Shown here in pieces: positions 37,556 to 48,347 of a stretch of DNA of 64,000 bases. The position numbers and the translations under genes were made by a program. The notes beneath the pieces are model-generated. The model searched no databases and was not told where the DNA came from. It was given only the letters and a program-made list of their open reading frames with translations. The stretch covers positions 4,464,001 to 4,528,000 of the forward strand of contig NC_008228.1 in NCBI RefSeq assembly GCF_000014225.1, read 5' to 3'. Position 1 is the stretch's first letter. Each line of letters starts with the position of its first letter. Origin of the DNA: Paraglaciecola sp. T6c. Its GTDB lineage: Bacteria; Pseudomonadota; Gammaproteobacteria; Enterobacterales; Alteromonadaceae.

Positions 37556-37890
37556 ATGTTCTCCAACTTTCTTTGATTAATAATGTATGTTCTGAAGATA
37601 TTAAAATGGGGGACGAAAGAAAGAAAACAATGGCGAGGTCTTATAATTACTTTTATGTGGCGAGATAAAAGCTGGGGCAAAGTGTCAGCGAAAATATTCG
37701 GAGCATCGTTTGTGCCATTTATCCCGATTGCCATGTGAGGCAATCTAGCGCTGGGCGTCAATGGCTTTAATCACGCCCCCACCCCACTTTGACGCTGATA
37801 CCTAGCATCACTTCCAGATGAACATATGGTTATATGTATCGGTTTACATTTGTAGGACGCTCAGTCAACGATGCTAAACAGGCAAAGAGG
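37556..37890. other. Gap between folA and tpx
   Basis: It contains the tpx upstream region and the folA 3' end. A short palindrome ACATATGGTTATATGT sits near 37822. No T-run-backed terminator was seen for folA. A 69-codon minus-strand open frame overlaps the tpx start and shows nothing protein-like, so it is not called. Confidence 0.45.
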
Positions 37891-38406
37891 TTACCTAGCT
37901 AAGGTAACAAAGCGATATGAATGGGGGTTTTTCTCATCAGGGTCGTTAGATTCACTTTCAATCTCTTGCCATGCACCATCCGAGTAATTTGGAAAGTAAG
38001 TGTCCCCTGGGGTATCTAGATCAATAAAGGTCAAATATAAACGATTAGCGTGGGGCAAAAAATGCTGATAAACCGTTCCCCCGCCAATGACCATCACTTC
38101 TTGGTCGTGCTCTGGCATTCCGTCATTTTGCATATGTGACGTGGCTACAGCAATTGCTTGCTCACAACTATGTACAATGCTCGCATCTGCCAGTTGATAG
38201 TTCTGATCGCTAGTGATAACAATATTGAGGCGGCCGGGTAAAGCCCTGCCAATTGATTCGTACGTTTTTCGCCCCATCACAATTGGCTTGCCTAAGGTGA
38301 TACGTTTAAAGTGTTTTAGATCTGCAGGCATATGCCAAGGCATCTGATTATTAAGACCAATGACTCGTTGGTTTGCCATTGCAGCAACCATAGCTATCTT
38401 TGCCAT
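37891..38406 (-). CDS. folA: Dihydrofolate reductase
   Basis: A 171-residue enzyme that makes tetrahydrofolate with NADPH; the trimethoprim target. Blocks seen are MVAAMANQRVIGLNNQMPWHMPADLKHFKRIT (substrate pocket with the conserved Asp), IVMGRKTYESIGRALPGR (NADPH site), VMVIGGGTVYQHFLP, and LTFIDLDTPGDTYFP. The length is slightly over the 159 of E. coli. It is downstream of obg in the same direction, a frequent neighbour in Alteromonadales. Confidence 0.97.
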   Translation of the reverse strand: MAKIAMVAAMANQRVIGLNNQMPWHMPADLKHFKRITLGKPIVMGRKTYESIGRALPGRLNIVITSDQNYQLADASIVHSCEQAIAVATSHMQNDGMPEHDQEVMVIGGGTVYQHFLPHANRLYLTFIDLDTPGDTYFPNYSDGAWQEIESESNDPDEKNPHSYRFVTLAR

Positions 38407-38524
38407 GCTAGAACACCTTACTTTTCAACTACATTACTTGCTATTCACTCGGTAAACCTAGGTTAGCTGAGCTCTTTTAATATGGCACTCTTTACAGAGC
38501 ACTCACAGCTAACCCATATGCGGC

Positions 38525-39754
<1,230 letters not shown>

Positions 39755-39843
39755 TTATACTACTTCGCAGTTGCTGCGGTGTTACACCACAACTGTGCTT
39801 ATTTGTCTTATTCAAGCAAAATGATAAATAAGACGTCTCAAAC

Positions 39844-39866
39844 AAAAAACCCCGCACAAGCGGGGT
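39844..39866 (-). terminator. Terminator of rplU-rpmA
   Basis: Stem ACCCCGC / GCGGGGT (7 bp, 4-base loop) followed on the minus strand by six T. It lies 26 bp past rpmA, so obg probably needs readthrough or its own promoter. Confidence 0.88.
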
Positions 39867-39891
39867 CTTTAAAACTGTGTAAGATTGCTAA

Positions 39892-40149
39892 TTATTCAGC
39901 AACGATACTTACAAATTTACGGTTTTTAGGACCTTTAACTTCGAATTGAACTTTACCATCTGATAAAGCAAACAAAGTATGATCTTTGCCGATACCCATA
40001 TTGTTACCAGCGTGGAAACGAGTACCACGTTGACGAACAATAATGTTACCCGCTAAAACTGACTCACCGCCGTAACGTTTAACACCTAAACGTTTACTTT
40101 CTGAGTCGCGACCGTTATTAGTACTACCACCAGCCTTTTTATGTGCCAT
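39892..40149 (-). CDS. rpmA: 50S ribosomal protein L27
   Basis: An 85-residue protein whose N-terminus reaches the peptidyl-transferase centre. [29 protein letters not shown] is the family signature. The length equals E. coli L27. It lies 15 bp after rplU and ends before a strong terminator. Confidence 0.98.
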
Positions 40150-40164
40150 TAGTTCGAACTCCTA

Positions 40165-40476
40165 TTAAGCGCTTATACCAGTGATTTTCACTTCCGTGAA
40201 CCACTGACGGTGACCCATTTGGGTACGTGAATGCTTGCGTCGACGAAACTTAACAATCTTAACTTTCTCGCCACGACCATGTGTTACTACTTCAGCAGTA
40301 ACTTTTCCGCCACTTACAAAAGGCGTACCGATCTTAACATCTTCACCATTGCTCACCATCAAGATATCACCGAATTCTACTGACTCACCTGGAGCCACTT
40401 CGATCTTCTCTAGACGAACGGTTTGGCCTTCAGCCACACGGTGTTGTTTGCCACCACTTTGGAAAACCGCGTACAT
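40165..40476 (-). CDS. rplU: 50S ribosomal protein L21
   Basis: A 103-residue protein ([48 protein letters not shown]), the same length as E. coli L21. It is the first gene of rplU-rpmA. The promoter just upstream has TTGCGA-17 bp-TACAAT and a CGCGCC discriminator, indicating stringent control. It is divergent from ispB, the conserved arrangement in gammaproteobacteria. Confidence 0.98.
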   Translation of the reverse strand: MYAVFQSGGKQHRVAEGQTVRLEKIEVAPGESVEFGDILMVSNGEDVKIGTPFVSGGKVTAEVVTHGRGEKVKIVKFRRRKHSRTQMGHRQWFTEVKITGISA

Positions 40477-40525
40477 AATTAACTCCGCTCTGCGCTTAAT
40501 CTTAGCGCTATATATTCAAAAACAG

Positions 40526-40561
40526 GGCGCGAATTGTACGTGAACCGTCCAGTCGTCGCAA
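40526..40561 (-). promoter_or_regulatory. rplU promoter with stringent-type discriminator
   Basis: On the minus strand: -35 TTGCGA (40556-40561), 17-bp spacer, -10 TACAAT (40533-40538), then TCGCGCC. The spacing is ideal. The GC-rich discriminator is what ppGpp/DksA acts on in known ribosomal promoters. Confidence 0.7.
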
Positions 40562-40715
40562 GTACCAAATTGAATTTATTTGTTCAAATATGCAGCAACA
40601 CATATTCTACGCGTCTTTGCGGGCAATTGTTACATAATGTCTGCTGGATACCCTGTGTAATTTCTGTAAAATCGCACGCTAATTAATACCTTATCGTCAG
40701 AGTTGAATTTTAAGT

Positions 40716-41687
40716 ATGGATTTAGACCACATCCTTTCACTCGCTGAGCCAGATATGCTCGCAGTCAATCAACTGATCCAAAAGCAGGTGAATTCAGATG
40801 TCTCGCTGATCAATCAACTTGGCTTTTATATAGTTAATAGCGGCGGCAAACGACTTCGCCCGCTGTTAACAGTCTTAGCGGCAAGGGCTTTGAATATTCA
40901 GACCGAGCAGCACCACACACTAGCCGCGATCATTGAGTTTATTCATACTGCGACATTACTGCATGACGATGTCGTTGATGAATCAACCATGCGTCGGGGC
41001 CGCGAAACCGCCAATGAAGTGTTTGGTAATCAAGCCAGCGTGTTAGTCGGTGACTTCCTTTATACCCGTTCATTCCAAATGATGGTGACCCTCGATAGCA
41101 TGCGCGTCATGCAAATATTGTCTGATGCGACCAATGTGATTGCCGAAGGGGAAGTGCTGCAGCTCATGAACTGTAATGACCCTGACACCACAGAAGAGAG
41201 TTACATGGAGGTTATTTATAGTAAAACGGCTCGCTTGTTCGAGGCTGCCACCTTGTTAGCTGGAGTACTGACTAAGCAAAGTGAAGCGATCGAAAACGCT
41301 ATGCAAGACTATGGTAAGTATTTAGGCACCGCATTTCAGCTTGTTGACGACATCATGGACTACGCTTCTGACAGTGAGGAGATGGGCAAAAACATGGGGG
41401 ACGATCTAGCTGAGGGCAAACCCACCCTCCCGCTTCTATACGCTATGTGGCATGGTAATGAGCAGCAAACCGCGATTATTCGCGAGGCCATTGAAACAGG
41501 TAACGGCATGGATAACCTGACTCCGATTTTAGAGACCATGGAACAAACAGGAGCATTAACTTACACCAAACAACAAGCTCTAAAAGCCTCCCAACAAGCC
41601 ATCGATGCTTTATCCCCGATTGAAGAGTCAGTCTATAAAGAAGCGCTAATTGGCCTAGCCCATATTTCGGTTGAGCGTGTAGCTTAG
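40716..41687 (+). CDS. ispB: Octaprenyl diphosphate synthase
   Basis: A 323-residue trans-prenyltransferase that makes the C40 side chain of ubiquinone and menaquinone. The two aspartate-rich motifs are LLHDDVVDESTMRRG and LVDDIMDYASD, and the N-terminal GGKRLRPLL binds isopentenyl diphosphate. Divergent from rplU as in E. coli. A 7-bp hairpin (GCCCGAG / CTCGGGC) lies about 30 bp downstream but has no T-run after it. Confidence 0.96.
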   Translation: MDLDHILSLAEPDMLAVNQLIQKQVNSDVSLINQLGFYIVNSGGKRLRPLLTVLAARALNIQTEQHHTLAAIIEFIHTATLLHDDVVDESTMRRGRETANEVFGNQASVLVGDFLYTRSFQMMVTLDSMRVMQILSDATNVIAEGEVLQLMNCNDPDTTEESYMEVIYSKTARLFEAATLLAGVLTKQSEAIENAMQDYGKYLGTAFQLVDDIMDYASDSEEMGKNMGDDLAEGKPTLPLLYAMWHGNEQQTAIIREAIETGNGMDNLTPILETMEQTGALTYTKQQALKASQQAIDALSPIEESVYKEALIGLAHISVERVA

Positions 41688-41748
41688 TCATTCATAATAT
41701 TAAGCGATGTATTTTTGCCCGAGCTTGTCCTCTCGGGCGGCAGTTGAA

Positions 41749-42714
41749 TCAATCCTTCGAAATACTCACTCGACCATTCACGGTTGACACAGATACCTTA
41801 CCTTGGCCTTGTCCTGTACTTGTGGCTAACCAGCTACTGGGACCGTATTTTTCTTTTTGTACTGTGTCTGGGGTTAAACGGTTAGTGATTTTTCCGCCTG
41901 CGTGGGCTCGAATGTCAAACAACGCAGAAACCCCTTCCCTAAAATTCAAATCAATTTCTCCGCCCACCGAAGTGGCGTTAAGCTCTCCCCCTTCAGCCAG
42001 TGCTAGTGCGATTTTTAGCTCACCGTTAACGGTCTCTAATTTGGCATATTTAACGGTCTGCATCATTAGTTTTACGTCACCGTTGACAGTGGTAGCCCGT
42101 ACTTCTTCACTACTGGATTCTGCGTTCACGTCGCCATTAACCGTTTCATATCTATCTTCACTGCCTTGGGTGCTGCTTGAGCGAATATCACCATTGACCG
42201 TCTGAATAGCCACATCACCTTGGAGTTCGCTGGCGTTAATGTCGCCATTGACCGATTCAAGACGCAAGCGTCCAGCCAGCTGCTTGGCCTTAATGTCACC
42301 GTTAACCGTTTCTGCGCTAACACCTCCTTTAACATCGCTGAGCAATACATCTGCATTCACGGCTGTGTAATTTAGGCGGCTTTGGCGCGGTACAAAAATC
42401 ACTAGCTGATCTTCGTCATCCTGGTTCCAGCGACTGCTGTGCTTGCGGCTGTTTTTAACTTTCACTTTTATTAACACTTCGTTGCCTCTGCGCTCAAACA
42501 CAAACCGCTCTGTTTGCTCGCCCAGCGTTCCTTTCACTTGTACTTGAGGTTTGTCCCAACCCTGTATTTCAGCCTGTCCATTGACGTGTTCTATTTCCAC
42601 ATATCCCTTGGGGTTTGCTTCAACGGTGCGATCGATCTGTTCGCCCGCAGAAACACTCAACACAGTCATGATACCGATTACTGTGAACGCCCCTTTAAGC
42701 ATCATTAGTTTCAT
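41749..42714 (-). CDS. Exported DUF4097-like protein with TVNGD repeats
   Basis: A 321-residue protein with a signal peptide (MLKGAFTVIGIMTVLSVSAG). A repeated unit ending TVNGD/SVNGD recurs about every 16-20 residues (from about 125 to 225), as in DUF4097 right-handed beta-helix proteins. The N-terminal part VEIEHVNGQAEIQGW is also typical. It lies 21 bp after a putative anti-sigma gene and an ECF sigma gene, so it is probably co-transcribed with them and an envelope member of that regulon. Function unknown. Confidence 0.82.
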   Translation of the reverse strand: MKLMMLKGAFTVIGIMTVLSVSAGEQIDRTVEANPKGYVEIEHVNGQAEIQGWDKPQVQVKGTLGEQTERFVFERRGNEVLIKVKVKNSRKHSSRWNQDDEDQLVIFVPRQSRLNYTAVNADVLLSDVKGGVSAETVNGDIKAKQLAGRLRLESVNGDINASELQGDVAIQTVNGDIRSSSTQGSEDRYETVNGDVNAESSSEEVRATTVNGDVKLMMQTVKYAKLETVNGELKIALALAEGGELNATSVGGEIDLNFREGVSALFDIRAHAGGKITNRLTPDTVQKEKYGPSSWLATSTGQGQGKVSVSTVNGRVSISKD

Positions 42715-42735
42715 TTTTCACTCCTAACATTCTGA

Positions 42736-43269
42736 CTAGATCTGTGACCACTTGGGTGAATGCACACGCTCTATTAAGTTGATCTGTTGCTGATGTACGC
42801 TTTGCAGCATTTTCAACAACGCCATGTTATTCGGTTCGTTTTGCAGTGCTTTCTTAATCGCCTCAGCAGCACTATCAAGCTCGGTTAATTGCTGCTGCCA
42901 ATTGTTAGTGAGTGCGACTTCCCCTTCAAATTGCACTAACAGCGCATTTTTCTGCTCTGCGTGCTGAGCGCTTAAAGCGGCCACTAATTCATCTCCGCTC
43001 ATCATGTCATCACTAGGGAGCAGTCCTTTCCAGCTTACCAAGGCAAGCATAGCGACAGCAGCTGCCAACACTGATGCCTTGGCCCAATAACGATTATTGC
43101 TATTAGCCCGAGCATTCTTCTCACTTAGGTCGAATACATTACCCGCTTCGTCTTCTTGCTTAACTAACGCCAACTCTATGCCCGGCCATAAATCACGTTC
43201 AGGTTGCTTTTGTGCGTCGAGCTGGGCAAGTTTTCCCTGCAAGACCTGTTCAAAATCTGGCTTATGCAT
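42736..43269 (-). CDS. Putative anti-sigma factor (single-pass membrane protein)
   Basis: A 177-residue protein with a cytoplasmic N-terminal region (about 1-55), one transmembrane helix (about 62-80, ASVLAAAVAMLALVSW) and a periplasmic helical part rich in Gln and Ala (about 95-170). Its start overlaps the stop of the ECF sigma gene by 8 bp, the usual sign of a sigma/anti-sigma pair. No zinc-binding HxxxCxxC motif is visible, so it is not a ZAS-type factor. Assignment rests mainly on context and topology. Confidence 0.7.
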   Translation of the reverse strand: MHKPDFEQVLQGKLAQLDAQKQPERDLWPGIELALVKQEDEAGNVFDLSEKNARANSNNRYWAKASVLAAAVAMLALVSWKGLLPSDDMMSGDELVAALSAQHAEQKNALLVQFEGEVALTNNWQQQLTELDSAAEAIKKALQNEPNNMALLKMLQSVHQQQINLIERVHSPKWSQI

Positions 43270-43828
43270 ACCCCATCCACTCCTCTAATAACTGCTTTGC
43301 TCGATGGAATTGAGCCTTACTTGTTCCTACTGCCATATTGGTCATTTGCGCGATTTCTTCATGGCGATAACCCTCAATGGCGTGCAATACAAAAACGATA
43401 CGAGCGCGCTCAGGTAAGCGGGTCACGTACTTTTCAATATCCACTTCCCCGGCAGAAGGTTCAGCAACGTCGTTTGCGGCGCTTGAGTCTTCTATATTAA
43501 ACATGCGCTGAACCCAGCCACGCTGCTTACGAATATACGAAATCGTAATATGGGATGTCACGGTATGCAGCCATGTCGAGAACTTGCTTTGCTCTGAGTA
43601 ATCCCCTATTTTCCGCCATAATTGAATAAAGACCTCTTGCGATGCATCCTCTGCCAACGCCTTATCTCCCGTTAGCCGGTAGCACAAAGCATATACCTGA
43701 CCAATATATTGATGGTACAGCTGATGATATGCCTGTCGGTTTCCATTTTTTACTGCTAGCAGTAGCTGCCGCTCTTCATCGGTGGCAAACTTATGTTTAG
43801 CAGCAACAACGTTCGAATACTCAGTCAA
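43262..43828 (-). CDS. ECF-family RNA polymerase sigma factor
   Basis: A 188-residue sigma-70-like factor with only regions 2 and 4. Region 2: AYHQLYHQYIGQVYALCYRLTGDKALAEDASQEVFIQLWRK and FSTWLHTVTSHITISYIRK. Region 4: LPERARIVFVLHAIEGYRHEEIAQMTNMAVGTSKAQFHRAKQLL. It heads a three-gene unit with the putative anti-sigma and the TVNGD-repeat protein and is divergent from a MOSC-domain gene. The signal it answers is unknown; an envelope cue is inferred from its membrane partner. Confidence 0.93.
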   Translation of the reverse strand: MTEYSNVVAAKHKFATDEERQLLLAVKNGNRQAYHQLYHQYIGQVYALCYRLTGDKALAEDASQEVFIQLWRKIGDYSEQSKFSTWLHTVTSHITISYIRKQRGWVQRMFNIEDSSAANDVAEPSAGEVDIEKYVTRLPERARIVFVLHAIEGYRHEEIAQMTNMAVGTSKAQFHRAKQLLEEWMGYA

Positions 43829-43950
43829 TCTTCTATCTTCGTTGGCTAGGTTACTAAGTGAGTCGCAGGTTACCTCACAAAGGTTTAAAGCTACAAAAAA
43901 GAAATGCGAATGAGTACAACGGGTTTAGCGACAATGACAACGAGAGCGAT

Positions 43951-44589
43951 ATGAAAGTACTAGGTTTATTTGCAGGTGTTACCCGCCCCATCGGCCCCAA
44001 ACACGCCCCGTCAGGCATTGATAAGCGACCAGTCAAGCGCGCAGAGGTAAATCACCTTGGTATTGTCGGTGACGTTCAGGTTGATAAACGCTACCACGGT
44101 GGCCCTGAGCGCGCTTTACACCAATATTCTCTGCATGGTTACGAAACGATAATAAAGCGCCACCCTTTGATGCACAGGACCGTGGTAATGGGCTCCATTG
44201 GTGAAAACCTTGCAAGCACCGATATGCATGATAAAAACGTCAACATTGGCGATATATATCGCGTTGGCGAAATTACAGTGCAGGTGACTTCCCCGCGCAT
44301 TCCCTGCTGGAAGATTGAAGAAAAACTGAATCAAAAAGGCTTAGTCGAGCTCATTAAAAACCAGCAGATCACAGGTTGGTACTATCGCGTGCTTGAAAAC
44401 GGGGTAATTACATTAGGAGACAGCATCACACTTGTTGAGCGTCCCAATGCAACTTTATCAGTGGCATCTTTTGTTCAACAGCACTTTGACCAAAACACCT
44501 CAGCGGATTCACTACGCCAAATGAGCAATGCGATAGGCTTAGACTCAGAATGGCAACAAAAACTGCTACGCCGTATCGATAATCAATAA
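43951..44589 (+). CDS. MOSC-domain protein (YiiM-like)
   Basis: A 212-residue protein whose MOSC fold is seen in IVGDVQVDKRYHGGPERALHQYS, GSIGENLAS, NIGDIYRVGEITVQVTSPRIPCWKIEEKL (the conserved Cys) and WYYRVLENGVITLGD. MOSC proteins handle sulfur/molybdenum-cofactor chemistry, and E. coli YiiM reduces N-hydroxylated bases. The ATG at 43951 is preferred because the 31 codons before it are polar and not family-like; GAG-rich sequence precedes it. A shared terminator separates it from rplI. Confidence 0.88.
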   Translation: MKVLGLFAGVTRPIGPKHAPSGIDKRPVKRAEVNHLGIVGDVQVDKRYHGGPERALHQYSLHGYETIIKRHPLMHRTVVMGSIGENLASTDMHDKNVNIGDIYRVGEITVQVTSPRIPCWKIEEKLNQKGLVELIKNQQITGWYYRVLENGVITLGDSITLVERPNATLSVASFVQQHFDQNTSADSLRQMSNAIGLDSEWQQKLLRRIDNQ

Positions 44590-44601
44590 ACTGCAGGCAT
44601 A

Positions 44602-44642
44602 AAAAAACACCGCTTAGTGCAATGCAACTAGGCGGTGTTTTT
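44602..44642. terminator. Bidirectional terminator between the MOSC gene and rplI
   Basis: AAAAAAACACCGC…GCGGTGTTTTT forms a long stem with A and T tails, so it can end transcripts from both sides. It lies 12 bp past the MOSC stop and 20 bp past the rplI stop. Confidence 0.85.
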
Positions 44643-44662
44643 AGTATCCAAACAGGCTTAAA

Positions 44663-45115
44663 TTAAGCTTCTTGAATAATAACCAATTTGATTGTGGCCG
44701 TTACTTCTGAGTGCAACTGTAGGTCGATTTCGAACTCGCCAGTTTCACGTAAAGTACCAGTAGGCAATTTAACTTCAGATTTAGCAATCTCAACACCAGC
44801 GGCAGTAATTGCCAATGCGATGTCGCGAGTACCGACAGATCCGAACAATTTGCCTTCGTCACCAGCAGGTGAAGCGATAGTCACTTCAGCCAACTCAGCA
44901 ACTTTCGCTGCACGAGCTTCTGCCGCTGCAAGCTGCTCAGCAATTTTTGCTTCAAGCTCTGCACGACGTGCTTCAAATTTTTCTACGTTTGCTTTAGTAG
45001 CAGGAACAGCTTGTCCTTGAGGGAACAAGAAGTTACGTGCATAGCCTGATTTTACAGTGACATTGTCACCCAAGCCGCCCAGGTTGGCGACTTTGTTTAG
45101 TAGTATGATTTCCAT
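44663..45115 (-). CDS. rplI: 50S ribosomal protein L9
   Basis: A 150-residue elongated protein with the family N-terminus [40 protein letters not shown], a central charged helix ([27 protein letters not shown]) and a C-terminal RNA-binding domain. The length matches E. coli L9. It is the last gene of rpsF-rpsR-rplI. Confidence 0.98.
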   Translation of the reverse strand: MEIILLNKVANLGGLGDNVTVKSGYARNFLFPQGQAVPATKANVEKFEARRAELEAKIAEQLAAAEARAAKVAELAEVTIASPAGDEGKLFGSVGTRDIALAITAAGVEIAKSEVKLPTGTLRETGEFEIDLQLHSEVTATIKLVIIQEA

Positions 45116-45141
45116 CTTGCTACCTCTTAATTTCGCTAGGG

Positions 45142-45369
45142 TTACTTGTGAGAATCAGTATATGGAAGCAATGCTAGGAAGCGCGCGCGCTTGATAGCAG
45201 TTGACAACTGACGCTGATATTTAGCGCTAGTTCCAGTGATACGGCTAGGTACGATTTTACCACTTTCAGTGACATAGTTTTTCAACATAGCGATGTCTTT
45301 ATAATCGATCTGAACAACACCATCAGCTGAGAAACGGCAGAATTTACGACGTCTAAAAAAACGAGCCAT
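45142..45369 (-). CDS. rpsR: 30S ribosomal protein S18
   Basis: A 75-residue protein ([52 protein letters not shown]) that pairs with S6 on the 30S platform. It lies 11 bp after rpsF. priB, which separates rpsF and rpsR in enterobacteria, is absent here. Confidence 0.98.
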   Translation of the reverse strand: MARFFRRRKFCRFSADGVVQIDYKDIAMLKNYVTESGKIVPSRITGTSAKYQRQLSTAIKRARFLALLPYTDSHK

Positions 45370-45380
45370 TTTTTGTCTCC

Positions 45381-45785
45381 TTATTCTTGTTCGTCAGAAG
45401 CAGTAGCTGCTTCTGGTTCTGCAGACTTGTCTTCAGAAGACGGTCTTTCGTCACGCTTTTCACGACGCTCTTCTTTAGCCATTGGCGATTGCTCAGTTTC
45501 AGCATCTTTTGTACGCATAACAAGGTTACGCAATACAACGTCGTTGAAACGGAAAGCAGTCTCTAGCTCTTCAACTGCTTCAGCAGAAGCTTCAGCGTTG
45601 ATAAGTACGTAGTGTGCTTTATGTAATTTGTCGATAGGGTAAGCCAATTGACGACGGCCCCAATCTTCCATGCGGTGGATTGTGCCACCATTCTGGGTAA
45701 GAATTCCGGTATAACGCTCGATCATACCAGGAACTTGTTCACTCTGGTCAGGGTGAACCATGAATACGATTTCGTAATGACGCAT
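45381..45785 (-). CDS. rpsF: 30S ribosomal protein S6
   Basis: A 134-residue protein with [25 protein letters not shown] and the acidic C-terminal tail ([17 protein letters not shown]), the region that RimK glutamylates in E. coli. Two adjacent ATGs follow GAGGAG; the second (45785) gives the family start. The promoter about 95 bp upstream carries a stringent-type discriminator. Confidence 0.97.
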   Translation of the reverse strand: MRHYEIVFMVHPDQSEQVPGMIERYTGILTQNGGTIHRMEDWGRRQLAYPIDKLHKAHYVLINAEASAEAVEELETAFRFNDVVLRNLVMRTKDAETEQSPMAKEERREKRDERPSSEDKSAEPEAATASDEQE

Positions 45786-45871
45786 CATATTGCTCCTCAC
45801 GGTTGTAGCCTCGACAGCACAGTCAAACTGTATGGAGACAAGGAACTAAAATTAAGGTGACTGTTTTAAGC

Positions 45872-45907
45872 GGCGCGAATTGTATATAAACTGGTCGAAG
45901 GGCACAA
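45872..45907 (-). promoter_or_regulatory. rpsF promoter with stringent-type discriminator
   Basis: On the minus strand: -35 TTGTGC (45902-45907), 17-bp spacer, -10 TACAAT (45879-45884), then TCGCGCC. It has the same architecture as the rplU promoter, and the rplM promoter shares its -10/discriminator. Confidence 0.7.
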
Positions 45908-46001
45908 GCTATATTTATGCTTATGCCCTATAAAGCGGGATGTTTAGATAAATAGAGACGATTTAAATAAAGTGACTCACCTAACTTCGCGGCTCTCTTC
46001 C

Positions 46002-48347
46002 TTAATCGTCTATATCTTGCTTAGTTAGCCAGTCACCGAGTTTTTTCATATCTTCTTCGGCGGCAAAGGTCAGCTCTTCAACCCAATCATGCACATTTTC
46101 CCACCATGCGGGGTGGTCGCCCTGCTGTATTTGGTTGGCAATTTTCTGCACTCTAGCCAAGCCAACAGACCCAGCTGCGCCTTTTATTTTATGGGCTTGG
46201 GAGCACACTTCATCTTTTTCACTGGCACTTAAGCTGAGCTGCAAAATATCTAGATAAACAGGCATATTCTCTTCGAACACTTTAACACTGGTGCTGACCA
46301 TTTCATGGCCAATGGTATCCACCAACATTTGCAGTAAATCCAAATCCAATATTGCGTCTAACTCTTTATCAGGCTCTTCATCTTTGGGTTTGTGGGATTC
46401 ATACGGCTGTTCACTAAAGAGTGAATTAAAGACTTCAATGATTCGGCTCTTTTTAACCGGCTTAGCAATAACGTCATCCATACCGCTATCAAGGTATTCT
46501 TGACGGCGCTTAATCACATTCGCTGTCAAAGCGACGATACTGGTTTGCTCCACCAAGCTTTCTTCGTGCAACGTAGCTGCGACATCAAAGCCCGTCATGT
46601 CTGGTAGTTGAATATCAAGCAGAATCAAATCATATTGTTTATCGCGTACCATTTTAATCGCTTCGCCACCTGTCATCGCCACATCGACATGCTGATCAAG
46701 TTTTTCTAAAAGCGCTTTTGCGACCATTACATTGAGCTCTATATCCTCTACCAACAAGATATTCAGGCCACGCACTTGCAACTCTTCCACTTGCATCGGG
46801 CGATTACTAATGGGCAAGGGTAACTCCACCGAGAAGCACGTACCTTTACCTATTTCACTGCTGACTTTAATTTCACCGTTCATCAGCGACACCATTTGCT
46901 GACAGATAGCCAAACCTATCCCTGTGCCCGTGGCACTTTGATGCTCAGGCAAGTTCACTTGGTAATACATGGCGAATATTTTATCGAGCTCAGTTTGCGG
47001 AATACCCACGCCGGTATCGCCCACACGGAATGTCACATGGCTGATACCATCGCCTGAGGTTTGCGCTTCCACACTCAGGCTGACCTTGCCTTTTTGCGTG
47101 AACTTGACCGCATTGAACAGTAAGTTCCACAGAATTTGACGTAACCGGGTGCCATCAACTTCGACAAAATCAGGAAGCGGCTCTCTTATCTCAGTATCAA
47201 AAGCAAGGCCTTTATCTGCCGCAAGTAACTTAATAATGCTGCTTAATTCTTCTGTAAAATCTTTGATAGATACGGTTTTTAAAGACAGCTCAAGCTTGTC
47301 ACGTCCCATGCGGTCAATATCAATAATGTCATTGAAAATGTTACCTAACGTAATACCGCTAGCATAAATCGTACTGACCCAAGCAAATTGTTCTTTATCC
47401 AGTTTGGTGTCACGCAGCATGCGACTTAAACCGACGATGCCGTTTAAAGGCGTACGCAATTCATGACTGATCGTGGCGATAAATTTAGTTTTATCTTTAC
47501 TCGCCTTAGCCACAATATTCTCAGCTTGTTTACGCTCAGTAATATCACGTCCAAACGCTAATAATCCCAAGCGTTTATTGTCTTTGTCATAAAAAGGTAC
47601 CTTGCGCATTTCAAAATACCCACGGCGACCATCGGCGAAGCGCAGCCAAATCTCTTCGGTAATACTGACATCGTTCTCTAAGACTTCTTGGTCACTCGCC
47701 GCCACTTGGCGAGCCAACTCTTCTTCCCACACCTCGTGCGGCGTTAGACCAATTAATTCAGCTTCAGTCAGTCCGGTCATTTGCTCGGCGACGCGGTTGC
47801 AACCGGCAAATTGTCCTTCTTCATTGCGGTAGTAAATTAAATCAGGCGAGGCATCGATAATGGAGCGTAATAACGTCGATAAACGCAGAGCCTGTTCTTC
47901 TTTTTCGGCTCTGTCTTTAATTTCGTTCTCTAGCTCTACAAATACATTTTCACGTTCTTCTTGTGCATTTTTACGCTGCTCAATTTCGTAATTTAGCTGT
48001 TTAATATTGTTTTGTAGCTCTCGGCTAAGCAAAATATCTTCTTCGCGAAGCCGTTCAAGTTGTGTCACAGCGTCCGATAGGTGCTCTCTGGAGCGCTCAA
48101 GCTGCTTAACCAACTCACTGAAGAAAAATAACACCCATGGGGCACTGACTATGGTCAGAATAATCGCACTCATAAAGTCTTCGAGCTTTACATCACCAAT
48201 AATGTAAATGCGCAAAAAATACGTACCGGTCATGGTAAACACTAGGGTCAGAATAACGAACAGTACGCTGACACGCAGGGTGCCAAAACGGTTGATAAAC
48301 TGGGCGAATCGAAGGGCCCAAGGTTCTACTGATTCTTCTCGCTGCAT
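46002..48347 (-). CDS. arcB: Aerobic respiration control sensor kinase ArcB
   Basis: A 781-residue tripartite hybrid kinase. Two N-terminal TM helices (about 25-45 and 60-80) are followed by a coiled coil, PAS (about 160-275), HisKA with His295, HATPase, receiver with Asp578 and C-terminal HPt with His719. These positions nearly equal E. coli ArcB His292, Asp576 and His717. It lies next to gltBD, as in E. coli, which supports the name. It responds to quinone redox state and phosphorylates ArcA, which is not in this window. Confidence 0.93.
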   Translation of the reverse strand: MQREESVEPWALRFAQFINRFGTLRVSVLFVILTLVFTMTGTYFLRIYIIGDVKLEDFMSAIILTIVSAPWVLFFFSELVKQLERSREHLSDAVTQLERLREEDILLSRELQNNIKQLNYEIEQRKNAQEERENVFVELENEIKDRAEKEEQALRLSTLLRSIIDASPDLIYYRNEEGQFAGCNRVAEQMTGLTEAELIGLTPHEVWEEELARQVAASDQEVLENDVSITEEIWLRFADGRRGYFEMRKVPFYDKDNKRLGLLAFGRDITERKQAENIVAKASKDKTKFIATISHELRTPLNGIVGLSRMLRDTKLDKEQFAWVSTIYASGITLGNIFNDIIDIDRMGRDKLELSLKTVSIKDFTEELSSIIKLLAADKGLAFDTEIREPLPDFVEVDGTRLRQILWNLLFNAVKFTQKGKVSLSVEAQTSGDGISHVTFRVGDTGVGIPQTELDKIFAMYYQVNLPEHQSATGTGIGLAICQQMVSLMNGEIKVSSEIGKGTCFSVELPLPISNRPMQVEELQVRGLNILLVEDIELNVMVAKALLEKLDQHVDVAMTGGEAIKMVRDKQYDLILLDIQLPDMTGFDVAATLHEESLVEQTSIVALTANVIKRRQEYLDSGMDDVIAKPVKKSRIIEVFNSLFSEQPYESHKPKDEEPDKELDAILDLDLLQMLVDTIGHEMVSTSVKVFEENMPVYLDILQLSLSASEKDEVCSQAHKIKGAAGSVGLARVQKIANQIQQGDHPAWWENVHDWVEELTFAAEEDMKKLGDWLTKQDIDD

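Noticed and set aside
37552-37761. A 69-codon minus-strand frame upstream of tpx
   Set aside because: No ribosome-binding site or family features, and it overlaps the tpx start.
41717-41738. GCCCGAG / CTCGGGC hairpin as terminator of ispB
   Set aside because: On the plus strand no T-run follows, and on the minus strand A's follow; kept only as an unexplained stem.
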